From assembly GCF_900626155.1 (NCBI RefSeq), contig NZ_LR130844.1:1-64000 (forward strand): DNA of 64,000 bases. Reading direction: 5' to 3'. This document shows, in pieces, positions 54,156 through 63,108 of the stretch; position 1 is the stretch's first letter, and every line of letters starts with the position of its first letter. Position numbers and translations under genes: made by a program. The notes below the pieces were generated by a model. It saw only the letters and a list, made by a program, of their open reading frames with translations, was not told where the DNA came from and searched no databases. The DNA comes from Anaerococcus vaginimassiliensis (GTDB lineage: Bacteria > Bacillota > Clostridia > Tissierellales > Peptoniphilaceae).

Positions 54156-54803
54156 CTAGTTTTCTTCAAATAGCATTACACTTTTTATGTTATTTATAGT
54201 AATATTGGCACTGGTTAGATTGATTAGGTCTTTTTCAAACTTTTCAAATTCGTCTACTCTTACATAGATTTTGATTTTGACCTCATCCGTAAAATCCTTA
54301 TCTATAACTAAAAAATTATTTTCATTTATGTAGTTTTCGATAAGACCCAATACCGTATACGAATGAATTAATTCTACTACAAAATACTCTCTCTTACAAA
54401 CTACATTTGGTGAGATCGTATCAGCTACTCCCCTAGAATAAGCTCTTACTAGTCCTCCTTTTCCAAGAAGTTTCCCACCAAAATATCTTGTAACCACAAC
54501 TGCTACATTTCTTACATTTTCTTTTTCTAAAACTGATAACATCGGAAGACCCGCAGATCCTTGAGGTTCCCCATCATCTGAGTATCTTTTTATTTCTGGT
54601 AGTTCATTTATTATATAGGCGTAACAGTTGTGAGTAGCTTGCTTGTGGATTTCTCTTATTTCCTCTATGAAATCTATGGCTTCTTCTTCAGTTTCTACAA
54701 ATCTTGCATTTGTAATAAATCGTGATTTTTCTTCTTCAAATTCAGATTGTTTATCACCCTCAATAGTCCTATAATTTTTCAATATATCTGTCATACTTGG
54801 CAT
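54156..54803 (-). CDS. YigZ/IMPACT family protein
   Basis: 215 aa. The core is EDGEPQGSAGLP-like (here YSDDGEPQGSAGLPML) followed by VTRYFGGKLLGKGGLVRAYS, then a C-terminal EF-G-like fold. Function is uncertain; IMPACT homologues affect translation stress signalling in eukaryotes. It begins inside the 3' end of hflX (35-base overlap); a start at 54794 is also possible. Confidence 0.92.
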   Translation of the reverse strand: MPSMTDILKNYRTIEGDKQSEFEEEKSRFITNARFVETEEEAIDFIEEIREIHKQATHNCYAYIINELPEIKRYSDDGEPQGSAGLPMLSVLEKENVRNVAVVVTRYFGGKLLGKGGLVRAYSRGVADTISPNVVCKREYFVVELIHSYTVLGLIENYINENNFLVIDKDFTDEVKIKIYVRVDEFEKFEKDLINLTSANITINNIKSVMLFEEN

Positions 54804-56007
54804 AATCCTCTTTGCTTATCTCTAAGGTAAGCCTACTACCACTTTCATCATATTCTCTTTTTAAGATATCGTAATTACTCATCAAATAATCCATAATTTT
54901 GCCATCGGAAAAAGGAATATGCATATCAACTAGCTCATAATCTTCTTTTATTATTGCTACAATTTCTTCTTTTAGCCTAACTAGATCATCATCTTTGTGA
55001 GCTGATATATATATTTTATTTGCATCTCTCTTGTATAGGCTAACAGAAAATTCATCATCTACCTTATCCATCTTATTAAAAACATATAGAATTTCCTTAT
55101 TACCAATTTCTATGTCTTTTAGTGAATTTTCTATAGTTTCTATTTGATTGTCTATATTGTGTGATGAATCTATTACTATCAGTAGCATATCTGCAAATCT
55201 AACTTCATCTAGGGTTGTTAAGAAAGAATCCGTTAACTCATCTGAAAGATTATCTATAAAGCCTACTGTATCTGTCAAGGTTACTTTTGTATTTGAAAAA
55301 TCAAGTCTTCTTGTAGATGTATCAAGAGTTGCAAAAAGAAGGTCGTCTGAATAGACGAATTTCTCCTCACCAAATAATCTTAACATCCCATTTAATATGG
55401 TGGATTTTCCAGCATTAGTATATCCCACAAGCGAAATATTGTGGATATCCTTACGAGATAGTCTATTTATTCTTTTAGTCTTTTCTACATCTTTTAAGGC
55501 TTTCTCTAAAGATTTTATATCCCTAACTATCGCACGCTTATCAGTTTCAAGCATTGTTTCTCCAGGTCCTCTTGTACCTATTCCACCTGCTTGTCTGGAA
55601 AGATAAGAAAACCATTTATTAATCCTTGGTAGTTGATATTTTAGCTGAGCAAGTTTAATTTTAAGTCTGGATTCTCTAGTATTTGCTCTCATAGCAAAGA
55701 TATCTAAGATAAGAGTAGTCCAGTCAACAATGTGAAGCTTAGTTTCTTCTTCAAGGTTGTATAATTGACTTGCTGACAGCTCAACATCAAAAATAACTGT
55801 ATCTATATCATTTTTTTGGGCAAGATCCATTATTTCTTCTACTTTGCCCTTGCCTATATAAAATCTCGGATTAACTTTTGATATATTTTGTGAAACGTAG
55901 GCAACAGTCTCACCACCAGCTGTATTAATTAAAGATTCTAATTCGTAGATCTTATTATCAAGATCATCATCTTTGTTTACTACATTTACTTGTATTACTT
56001 TTTGCAT
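54769..56007 (-). CDS. hflX: Ribosome-splitting GTPase HflX
   Basis: 412 aa. N-terminal HflX domain (TAGGETVAYVSQNISKVNPR, in part) with linker QLPRINKWFSYLSRQAGGIGTRGPGE (in part), then G1 GYTNAGKST, G3 DTVGF and G4 NKMD. It splits stalled ribosomes under stress and, in some bacteria, gives antibiotic tolerance. Divergent from the PBP gene. Confidence 0.95.
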   Translation of the reverse strand: MQKVIQVNVVNKDDDLDNKIYELESLINTAGGETVAYVSQNISKVNPRFYIGKGKVEEIMDLAQKNDIDTVIFDVELSASQLYNLEEETKLHIVDWTTLILDIFAMRANTRESRLKIKLAQLKYQLPRINKWFSYLSRQAGGIGTRGPGETMLETDKRAIVRDIKSLEKALKDVEKTKRINRLSRKDIHNISLVGYTNAGKSTILNGMLRLFGEEKFVYSDDLLFATLDTSTRRLDFSNTKVTLTDTVGFIDNLSDELTDSFLTTLDEVRFADMLLIVIDSSHNIDNQIETIENSLKDIEIGNKEILYVFNKMDKVDDEFSVSLYKRDANKIYISAHKDDDLVRLKEEIVAIIKEDYELVDMHIPFSDGKIMDYLMSNYDILKREYDESGSRLTLEISKEDYAKYDRYIEKL

Positions 56008-56135
56008 AAACTTCCTTTCTATCTTAACTATACGACATCAAGAGTATTTATAAAAGCTAACAATTGTGGAAGTATTTACTTAAAAATGATAAAATAATAT
56101 TATCTATAATAATATGAAAATAACATGGAGGCATT

Positions 56136-59114
56136 ATGCATAAAAAACTTGCCACCCTTGTTGGGAAAATAATATTAGTTGTTATATTATTTGTAGCAGG
56201 ACTCGGAGTAGTTTTAGCAGGTATGATGGGTGGAGCAGTAATTGAAGTTATGAAAACAGCTCCAGACATTGATGCTAACAGTATAAAATACGAGATGAGT
56301 CAAAACTCAACGATAGTGGATGAAGATGGAAATGAAGTCGATTCGATAGCTACAAGCGAATACAGACAGATAGTTGATTATGATGAAATACCAGAGAATT
56401 TGAAAAATGCATTTGTCGCAGTTGAAGATGAAAGATTTTATAAACACAATGGTATAGATCCTATGTCTATCATAGGTTCAGCCTTTGAAAACTTAAAGGC
56501 AGGATCAATTGTAAGAGGTGGATCTACAATTACTCAACAGCTCGCAAGAAATACATACCTTTCTAACGATCAAACTTTTGAAAGAAAGATCAGAGAGATA
56601 TATTTAGCTTTAGAGATTGAAAAATATCTAGATAAAGACGAAATACTTGGGGCTTATCTAAACAGAGTGTTTATGGGTCAAAATTCTTTCGGTGTCCAAG
56701 CTGCAGCAAAAACATATTTCAATAAAGATGTTTCTGAGCTTAACTTAGCTCAATGTGCGACTCTCGCTGGTATAGTTCAGTCCCCTTCAGAAAATTCTTT
56801 GTATAAATCAATAAGAACTAGTGAAGTTACAGATCAAAGAGTTTTGGGAGAGTTTTCAATAGATGGTAGCAAATATTCTGCAGTCTACAATAAAGCTCCT
56901 TATGAAAGAGAAAAATATGTTCTTGATAAAATGCTCGAAAACAAAAAGATAACTGAAGAAGAATACAATGAAGCTATAAATTTTGATGTAGCAGAAACAG
57001 TTGAACCTGCTGAGAGAAAGAAATCTAAAATTGCAAGCTATTTCAACTCTCTTTTGGAAAAACAAGTTGTAAGAAAGCTAATGGAAACTCAAAATATTTC
57101 TGAAAGTCAAGCTTGGGATAAGCTATACTATGGTGGTCTTAAAATCACAACAACTGTTGATGAAAATATCCAAGGCCAACTGGAGGATATTTATGCGAAC
57201 TTTTCAGAATATCTTATCGGTAATAGTCAAGGATTGGGATATGCTCCAATTCTAAGTCTCTCTTATGATAATTGGGGAAATATTATAAACTCTAGTGGAT
57301 CTGTTCTATATTATAGCAAGTCAAATTTACTAGATGATAATAATGATATTTATCTAAATCCAAATGAGGCTTGGTTTGATGAAGAAGGAAACTTCGTAAT
57401 ATCTTCATACAAGTGTAGACTAGATCAAACAAACCTAATATTTGAGAACTTCTACAGTTTAGATGAAGAAAATTCAAACTTAAGAACCCACAGAACTGGG
57501 ATAATAGAGTTTCAATCAAATGAATACGTCTATGCGAATGATAATGACGATATAATAATTAGTAAAAAATATCTAGAAAACAATAGTAATATCTTAATAG
57601 ACCATGAAGATGGATCATACAGCATTAATAAAGACTTCTACGATATTGATCTTAATGGTGTAATCCAACCTCAATCATCATCTGTTGTTATTGACCAAAA
57701 AACAGGTCACATTAAGGCACTGATGGGCGGTAGAGATCAAGAAGGAATAAATATCCTAGATAGAGCAAGTGCTGTGCCACGACAACCTGGTTCATCAATT
57801 AAGCCAATCGCGACCTATACTGCAGCTCTCGACAACGGATTTAACCTTGCTACTGGCATGGATGATGTACCATTTGAACTAAATGAAGAAGGTACTCCTT
57901 GGCCAAAGAATATTTATGACTATTATCTAGGAGTAACACCTATTAGAGATGCCATAAAGATGAGTATTAATACAATAGCTGTTAAAACTTTGGACACTGT
58001 AGGTATAGATAAGAGTCTTGAATACCTTAAGAATTTTGGAATAATTAGAGAGAATAATGATAATTTTGTAACCAAAGAAGAAGATCCTGACACAAATGAT
58101 GAAAATTTAGCTGCTATGGGTCTTGGAGCTATGAGTCATGGTTTGACAAACCTTGATATGACAGCAGCCTTTGCAGCTCTTGCCAATGAAGGAAAATACA
58201 ATGAACCTTTGACATTTTCAAAAATTGAGGATTCGCAAGGAAATGTTTTATTTGATGATGAAAATATAATAAAACATGAAGTAACAAGTCCTGAAACAGC
58301 ATATCAGGTTACATCTGCCCTTCAATCTGCTGGTGAATATTATGAAAATATCCACCTTAACGGAATTGACTTCGCTACAAAAACAGGAACAACAGACAAT
58401 AATACCGACTTCTGGTGTGTTGGTTATACTCCTTATTACACTGTTGGATTCTGGATGGGCGCTGATAACCAAAGCTTGAAGTTACGTGGAAACAGTGTAG
58501 ACAATGCTGCTTATATGTGGAATGCGATAAACAATGAAATTCTAGCAGGTTATGAAGCTAAAAGCTTTGAAGAACCTAGTGGAATCAAACATATGAAGGT
58601 TGATACCATTAGTGGTAAACTTCCAACAGAAGCTTCATATGCTGATTACAGAGGCACTGTAAAAGAAGAAATCTTCGGTCCAAATAACTACCCTAAAGAA
58701 GAAGATGATGTTCATGAGTGGGCATACATTGATTCAAGAAATAACCTTCTAGCTAGCAATGTAACACCAAAGTTTTATACTCAAACAAGATCTGTAATGG
58801 TTCTAAAAAATGAGTATGATCCTAACAAATTTAATGGAATATATCCAAAAGATTGGGCTTACAGAATGCCAAAAGCTTACTCTACTCTTGTGTACGAACC
58901 ACCAAAAGTAGAAGAAAAAGACAAGGACAAGGATAAAGACAAAGATAAGGATAAGGATAAGGACAAGGATAAAGAAGCGAAAGAAAAAGACGAAAATAGC
59001 CAAAATGAAAATGAAAATACAAATCCTGAAGAAAACTCCTCTGATCTAAAGTCTTTCAATACAGATTCAAATCCAAACAACTCCGGTTATGGTGGCTGGG
59101 GTGGTTACAATTAA
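56136..59114 (+). CDS. Class A penicillin-binding protein (PBP1A-like) with long charged tail
   Basis: 992 aa. One N-terminal membrane helix (about 8-32). The glycosyltransferase domain has the catalytic Glu in AVEDERFYKHNGIDP (about 97) and GGSTITQQLARNTYL. The transpeptidase domain has the nucleophile in QPGSSIKP (about 553), SIN, and KTGTT (about 748). About residues 924-992 form a disordered tail with alternating Lys-Asp and a Gly/Tyr/Trp-rich end. It polymerises and cross-links peptidoglycan. TGGAGG ribosome site; single-gene unit. Confidence 0.96.
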   Translation: MHKKLATLVGKIILVVILFVAGLGVVLAGMMGGAVIEVMKTAPDIDANSIKYEMSQNSTIVDEDGNEVDSIATSEYRQIVDYDEIPENLKNAFVAVEDERFYKHNGIDPMSIIGSAFENLKAGSIVRGGSTITQQLARNTYLSNDQTFERKIREIYLALEIEKYLDKDEILGAYLNRVFMGQNSFGVQAAAKTYFNKDVSELNLAQCATLAGIVQSPSENSLYKSIRTSEVTDQRVLGEFSIDGSKYSAVYNKAPYEREKYVLDKMLENKKITEEEYNEAINFDVAETVEPAERKKSKIASYFNSLLEKQVVRKLMETQNISESQAWDKLYYGGLKITTTVDENIQGQLEDIYANFSEYLIGNSQGLGYAPILSLSYDNWGNIINSSGSVLYYSKSNLLDDNNDIYLNPNEAWFDEEGNFVISSYKCRLDQTNLIFENFYSLDEENSNLRTHRTGIIEFQSNEYVYANDNDDIIISKKYLENNSNILIDHEDGSYSINKDFYDIDLNGVIQPQSSSVVIDQKTGHIKALMGGRDQEGINILDRASAVPRQPGSSIKPIATYTAALDNGFNLATGMDDVPFELNEEGTPWPKNIYDYYLGVTPIRDAIKMSINTIAVKTLDTVGIDKSLEYLKNFGIIRENNDNFVTKEEDPDTNDENLAAMGLGAMSHGLTNLDMTAAFAALANEGKYNEPLTFSKIEDSQGNVLFDDENIIKHEVTSPETAYQVTSALQSAGEYYENIHLNGIDFATKTGTTDNNTDFWCVGYTPYYTVGFWMGADNQSLKLRGNSVDNAAYMWNAINNEILAGYEAKSFEEPSGIKHMKVDTISGKLPTEASYADYRGTVKEEIFGPNNYPKEEDDVHEWAYIDSRNNLLASNVTPKFYTQTRSVMVLKNEYDPNKFNGIYPKDWAYRMPKAYSTLVYEPPKVEEKDKDKDKDKDKDKDKDKDKEAKEKDENSQNENENTNPEENSSDLKSFNTDSNPNNSGYGGWGGYN
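58914..58975 (+). repeat. Hexanucleotide repeat coding for (Lys-Asp)n in the PBP tail
   Basis: AARGAY is repeated about ten times in a row near the 3' end of the PBP gene. Because the unit is six bases, slippage would change the tail length without breaking the frame. Confidence 0.85.
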
Positions 59115-59131
59115 ATAAATTGAGCATACGA

Positions 59132-59161
59132 AAAACTTCCCATCAATGATGGGAAGTTTTA
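59132..59161. terminator. Bidirectional terminator between PBP and GlsB-like gene
   Basis: AAAACTTCCCATC (59132-59144) / GATGGGAAGTTTT (59148-59160) with a 3-base loop. Confidence 0.92.
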
Positions 59162-59176
59162 AATTACTTTGCTTTA

Positions 59177-59443
59177 TTATTTTTTGCTTGCATCCATAAT
59201 TTTGCCAACTATGAATAACAAGATTACTGCACCAATGACAGCATATATTATTTGCATAGCAAGGTTTGTTGCAGATGAGTTGAACAACTTCATAAATAAC
59301 CAGTTACCAATTCCTCCACCTAGGATACCTACTATAATATTAGCAAATCCACCCATTTGAGCGTCTTTACCCATTATTTTACTTGCAATCCATCCTGCAA
59401 TTGCTCCTATAATAATTGAAGCTATAATTCCATATTGTCCCAT
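59177..59443 (-). CDS. GlsB/YeaQ/YmgE-family small membrane protein
   Basis: 88 aa from the ATG at 59443 (AAAGGAG five bases upstream). Three helices rich in Gly, Ile and Ala; the signature is GAIAGWIASKIMGKDAQMGG plus IVGILGGGIGNWL. The family is called transglycosylase-associated or stress-response, but its function is unknown. Confidence 0.92.
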   Translation of the reverse strand: MGQYGIIASIIIGAIAGWIASKIMGKDAQMGGFANIIVGILGGGIGNWLFMKLFNSSATNLAMQIIYAVIGAVILLFIVGKIMDASKK

Positions 59444-59630
59444 ATTTTCTCCTTTCAAATACTTTTTATTTGTATTTTTTAATATTTAATTTACCAAGTT
59501 GGTATTATATTTATATCCAGTTTTTGCTAGGTTAAACATTTTTCTGAAATGCAAGTACAATATACCTATAAATAGTAGTTTAAAAAATAAAGAATACCCA
59601 AATATGATATAATAACTTAGAGGTGGAAAA

Positions 59631-60344
59631 ATGAATGATATTAGTATTTTAATAGTTGAAGATGAAAAAAGTATTTCAGATATAGTAAAAAATTATTTGA
59701 TTCGAGATGGCTATAATGTTTTTCAAGCCTTTGACGGTCTAGAAGCTCTAAAGATTTTTGATAACGAAGATATTGATTTAATTATTTTAGACCTTATGCT
59801 TCCTAAGATGTCAGGTGAGGATGTAATAAAAAATATTAGAAACAAATCTAAAGTTCCAGTTATAATAACTTCCGCTAAGGTTGAAGAAATTGACAGAATC
59901 AATGGCCTAAGGCTTGGTGCTGATGATTATGTTACAAAGCCTTTTTCTAATAAAGAATTAGTAGAAAGAGTTAAAGCTGTTCTTAGAAGAATAGAAAAAT
60001 ATAATATTCCAAGAGCTGATATTATAAAAACTAGTGACGGCAGACTATTGATGGACCTAAAATACAACAGATTTTTAAAGGACGGTGAAGAAGTCTTCCT
60101 TACAAAAAATGAGTTTTCAATAATAAAGACTTTATTTTCTAGTCCAAACAAGATTTTCACTAGAGATGAGATAATTGAGCTAACCTTCGGTCTTGATTAC
60201 GATGCCTACGATAGAGCAATTGATACTCACATTAAAAATATTAGGCAAAAAATAGAGGATAATCCTAAAAAACCACAATACATTAAGACAATTTACGGTA
60301 TGGGCTACAAATCTGGTGGAGTAGATGACATCATTAAAGAATAA
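59631..60344 (+). CDS. OmpR-family response regulator
   Basis: 237 aa. Receiver domain with acidic pocket VEDEK, phospho-acceptor Asp in ILDLMLP (about 53), switch residue in ITSAK and Lys in TKPF. The winged-helix effector ends in YIKTIYGMGYK. It overlaps the kinase gene by 20 bases, so the two form a cognate pair. AGAGGTGG ribosome site. Confidence 0.95.
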   Translation: MNDISILIVEDEKSISDIVKNYLIRDGYNVFQAFDGLEALKIFDNEDIDLIILDLMLPKMSGEDVIKNIRNKSKVPVIITSAKVEEIDRINGLRLGADDYVTKPFSNKELVERVKAVLRRIEKYNIPRADIIKTSDGRLLMDLKYNRFLKDGEEVFLTKNEFSIIKTLFSSPNKIFTRDEIIELTFGLDYDAYDRAIDTHIKNIRQKIEDNPKKPQYIKTIYGMGYKSGGVDDIIKE

Positions 60345-61650
60345 GTTAATCAAAAACTTTATCGCTGGAATCCTTGCCTGCATTCTCATTTATTCAATAT
60401 TAATTACCTTATTTGTAACAATTAGGTACATAGATTTATTTAAGATAGTTGATGAAAATAAAACCACCTTAGTAACAGAATGGTTTAGTAGACTCAACAA
60501 GGACGATAATATATCAAGTGATGCGATGTGGAGTTCCCTAAGTGATTTATCTAAACAAGAAAATGTAAATATAAAATATTTAGATGATGACGGATATCCC
60601 CTAGTATATATTAAAAATATTGAAAATCAAAATAATGAAGAAATAAAAAACAAAAGATATTTCTTCTTTGAACCAGGTAAAAAAATTGAATCAGGAAGTA
60701 TTGTCGTTGAATACACAGCAGATTATACGACTATTAATAGACTACAAAAAGACTTTAAACATGCAGTAATATACGCTATAATCTCTTCCCTAATTATAGG
60801 AAGTGTAATAGCTGTTATTCTTTCGATGAACATATCAGAACCTATAATAAAAACAAATGATTTTACAGTTAAAATCAAAGAAGGTATCTATGGCAACATG
60901 GATACGGGAACATCTGATATAAAAGAAATTAAAAATCTTCAAGAAAATATAAATTTTTTGTCTAAATCACTAAACAAGCAGGAAAATATCAGAAAGCAGT
61001 ACGCCCAAGATATTTCCCACGAGCTCAGGACTCCCCTAACCAACTTAAAACTATCTATAGAGGCCTTAGGAGATGGAATGTTACCTCTAAATGAAGCCAC
61101 TATAAATAGTTTAAACTTAGAAATTAATAGACTCCAATCTTTGATTGATAATCTCAAGAACTCTTTCAATGAAAGTGTATCAATGGATAAGTTATTTATT
61201 GAAAAAGTAAATGTTTCAAATTTACTTTTAGATATATGCCATGGTTTTACAGGCAATTTCTTGAATAGAAACATAAGTTTGGGAAAAGATATAAAAAAAG
61301 ATGTCTACATGAAAACTGATAGGACCAAGCTTTCTCAGATAATTCAAAATCTTTTGACAAACGCAATCAAAGCAATAGATAGAAATGGTCACATTGATAT
61401 ACTTCTTACAGAAAATAACAAAAATATTACTATCAAGATTAAGGATAATGGGATAGGTATAGACGAAGATAAGCTTAATATGATCTTTGAGAGGTTCTAT
61501 AGGATTGATGATTCTAGAAATACCAAAACAAATGGGATTGGATTGGGACTATCTATCAGTAAAAATTATATAGAAGCTTTGAATGGAAAAATAGATGTAG
61601 AAAGTGAAAAAGGTGTTGGAACTTGTTTTACCATCACTTTTGATAAATAG
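60325..61650 (+). CDS. Membrane sensor histidine kinase
   Basis: 441 aa. Two membrane helices (about 12-34 and 148-170) enclose a sensor domain of about 110 residues. HAMP-like segment, then the H-box QDISHELRTPLTNL, N-box LTNAIKAI, and G boxes DNGIGI and GIGLGLSI. Signal unknown. Co-transcribed with the response regulator and, 13 bases later, with an S41-like protein. Confidence 0.95.
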   Translation: MTSLKNKLIKNFIAGILACILIYSILITLFVTIRYIDLFKIVDENKTTLVTEWFSRLNKDDNISSDAMWSSLSDLSKQENVNIKYLDDDGYPLVYIKNIENQNNEEIKNKRYFFFEPGKKIESGSIVVEYTADYTTINRLQKDFKHAVIYAIISSLIIGSVIAVILSMNISEPIIKTNDFTVKIKEGIYGNMDTGTSDIKEIKNLQENINFLSKSLNKQENIRKQYAQDISHELRTPLTNLKLSIEALGDGMLPLNEATINSLNLEINRLQSLIDNLKNSFNESVSMDKLFIEKVNVSNLLLDICHGFTGNFLNRNISLGKDIKKDVYMKTDRTKLSQIIQNLLTNAIKAIDRNGHIDILLTENNKNITIKIKDNGIGIDEDKLNMIFERFYRIDDSRNTKTNGIGLGLSISKNYIEALNGKIDVESEKGVGTCFTITFDK

Positions 61651-61662
61651 ATATGGTGAACT

Positions 61663-63018
61663 ATGAGTAGAAAACGCAGAAGACACGATAAAAATAGGAA
61701 CGAGATCAGGATTGTAAAGAAAAATAGAGGCAAAAACAATAGAAATCTAAGTAGAAAAGCCCTATTGAGAAGAAAAAAAATATATAGACGACGTAGGATT
61801 CTTGTAGCTTGTCTTTTTCTCATTCTGATAGTACTTCCTATAAATTTATTGATTAGAAAATTTAACACCTATAGGCCCTTAGGATATCCAAGTTTTAGAG
61901 ACGAAGTGTTAGAAGGACTTACAGAAAATATCTTTGTCGCAAATACCGAAGGACGAAGCCTAAGCACAGATGAAAAACTAAAAGATTTTGATACGCTTTA
62001 CGAAACCATTGTTAGAAACTATCCAGTATCTAAAGAAAACGAAGACAATTTCAACACCTATGTTAAAAATAAAGAAGCCTACCAAAGAAGAATAAAAGCA
62101 ACTAAAACTGACGAGGAATTTTTCTCAATCTTGGATGAAAATTTGGCCCTATTAGGTGATAACTACACATTTATTTTAGGCAAGAATTCATATACAAGTC
62201 TATTCAATTATTACAGAAATAAGAATAATTCAACTAAGGCAACTATTTTTGGCAACGATCAAGCAGTTAATAGATATGGAAGAATGATTAACAAAGAAAA
62301 AATCAAAGAAGACATATCCATAAATTCATCAAATGATAAGAAACTAATAATAAGATTATCAGATTTTGATATAAATAAACTTGATAGTGATCTTGATTCT
62401 ATAGCGGAAGCCCTAGAAAAATCTGAAATAGACACTCTAATATTTGATTTATCTAATAATAATTCAATTGACCATGCTTATGTAAATGAATTCGCTTCAT
62501 ACTTTCTTGATAAAAATTATGAGTTGAAAGATTTATACTTTTATAGGGGTTGGGTATTTGACAATACATTAGATGAAATCAAAAATAGCGATGATAGTAT
62601 ATATAAGACCAGCAAGGCAAAAAATCTAGCTGAAAAATTTAAGGATTCTATAGATAAAATAAACCTTGAAAATTACCAATACTATGATCAAGTTGAACAA
62701 AAAATATATAAAAAAGATGATTTTAGAAAAAGAGATATTTATGTTTTAACTAATGAAAATACTGCTAATGAAGCAATAAGGCTCGCTAGTATTTTAAAAA
62801 GCCAAGGAGCTGTAACTATTAAAAACGGCCTAGATTCTTCTAAGAATAAGATAGATAAAATAAAAGATATTCCTTCAGATTTTATAATACTAGATCATTC
62901 TGGCCTGATTGTTTCTGTATCATCTTCTATTGGACTAGCTGAAGATAGATTTTTAGAATATGATTATAGAATAAATACTGAAAATCCTGACAAAGCCGTT
63001 TTGGATTTAATTAAATAA
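61663..63018 (+). CDS. Membrane-anchored S41-protease-like protein lacking the catalytic Ser
   Basis: 451 aa. A very basic cytoplasmic tail of about 45 residues precedes one membrane helix (about 46-63). The outside part begins like S41/C-terminal processing proteases: KDFDTLYETIVRNYPV, DEEFFSILDENLALLGDNY. IDTLIFDLSNN and DIYVLTNENTANEAIRLASIL match the S41 core strands, but where these proteases have TASA(G)E with the Ser nucleophile this protein has TANEA (Asn 369). It should be inactive, perhaps a binding or sensing domain. It lies 12 bases after the kinase gene. S41 assignment is by eye. Confidence 0.6.
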   Translation: MSRKRRRHDKNRNEIRIVKKNRGKNNRNLSRKALLRRKKIYRRRRILVACLFLILIVLPINLLIRKFNTYRPLGYPSFRDEVLEGLTENIFVANTEGRSLSTDEKLKDFDTLYETIVRNYPVSKENEDNFNTYVKNKEAYQRRIKATKTDEEFFSILDENLALLGDNYTFILGKNSYTSLFNYYRNKNNSTKATIFGNDQAVNRYGRMINKEKIKEDISINSSNDKKLIIRLSDFDINKLDSDLDSIAEALEKSEIDTLIFDLSNNNSIDHAYVNEFASYFLDKNYELKDLYFYRGWVFDNTLDEIKNSDDSIYKTSKAKNLAEKFKDSIDKINLENYQYYDQVEQKIYKKDDFRKRDIYVLTNENTANEAIRLASILKSQGAVTIKNGLDSSKNKIDKIKDIPSDFIILDHSGLIVSVSSSIGLAEDRFLEYDYRINTENPDKAVLDLIK

Positions 63019-63027
63019 TATCAAAAC

Positions 63028-63064
63028 TTACCTCAGTTCTTTATAAGAGTTGAGGTTTTTTTGT
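63028..63064 (+). terminator. Terminator after the S41-like gene
   Basis: ACCTCA...TGAGGT hairpin extended by TTCTT/AAGAG pairs and followed by seven T. Confidence 0.85.
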
Positions 63065-63065
63065 A

Positions 63066-63098
63066 CAAAAAAAGCCTTTAGGATAATCCTAAAGACTT
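63066..63098 (-). terminator. Terminator after the right-edge membrane protein gene
   Basis: Minus-strand AGTCTTTAGG / CCTAAAGGCT with a T run after it. Confidence 0.85.
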
Positions 63099-63108
63099 AA
63101 TTTATATA

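Noticed and set aside
58803-59080. Serine/leucine- or phenylalanine-rich reverse-strand proteins under the PBP tail
   Set aside because: They are antisense translations of the (AARGAY)n repeat and have no ribosome sites.
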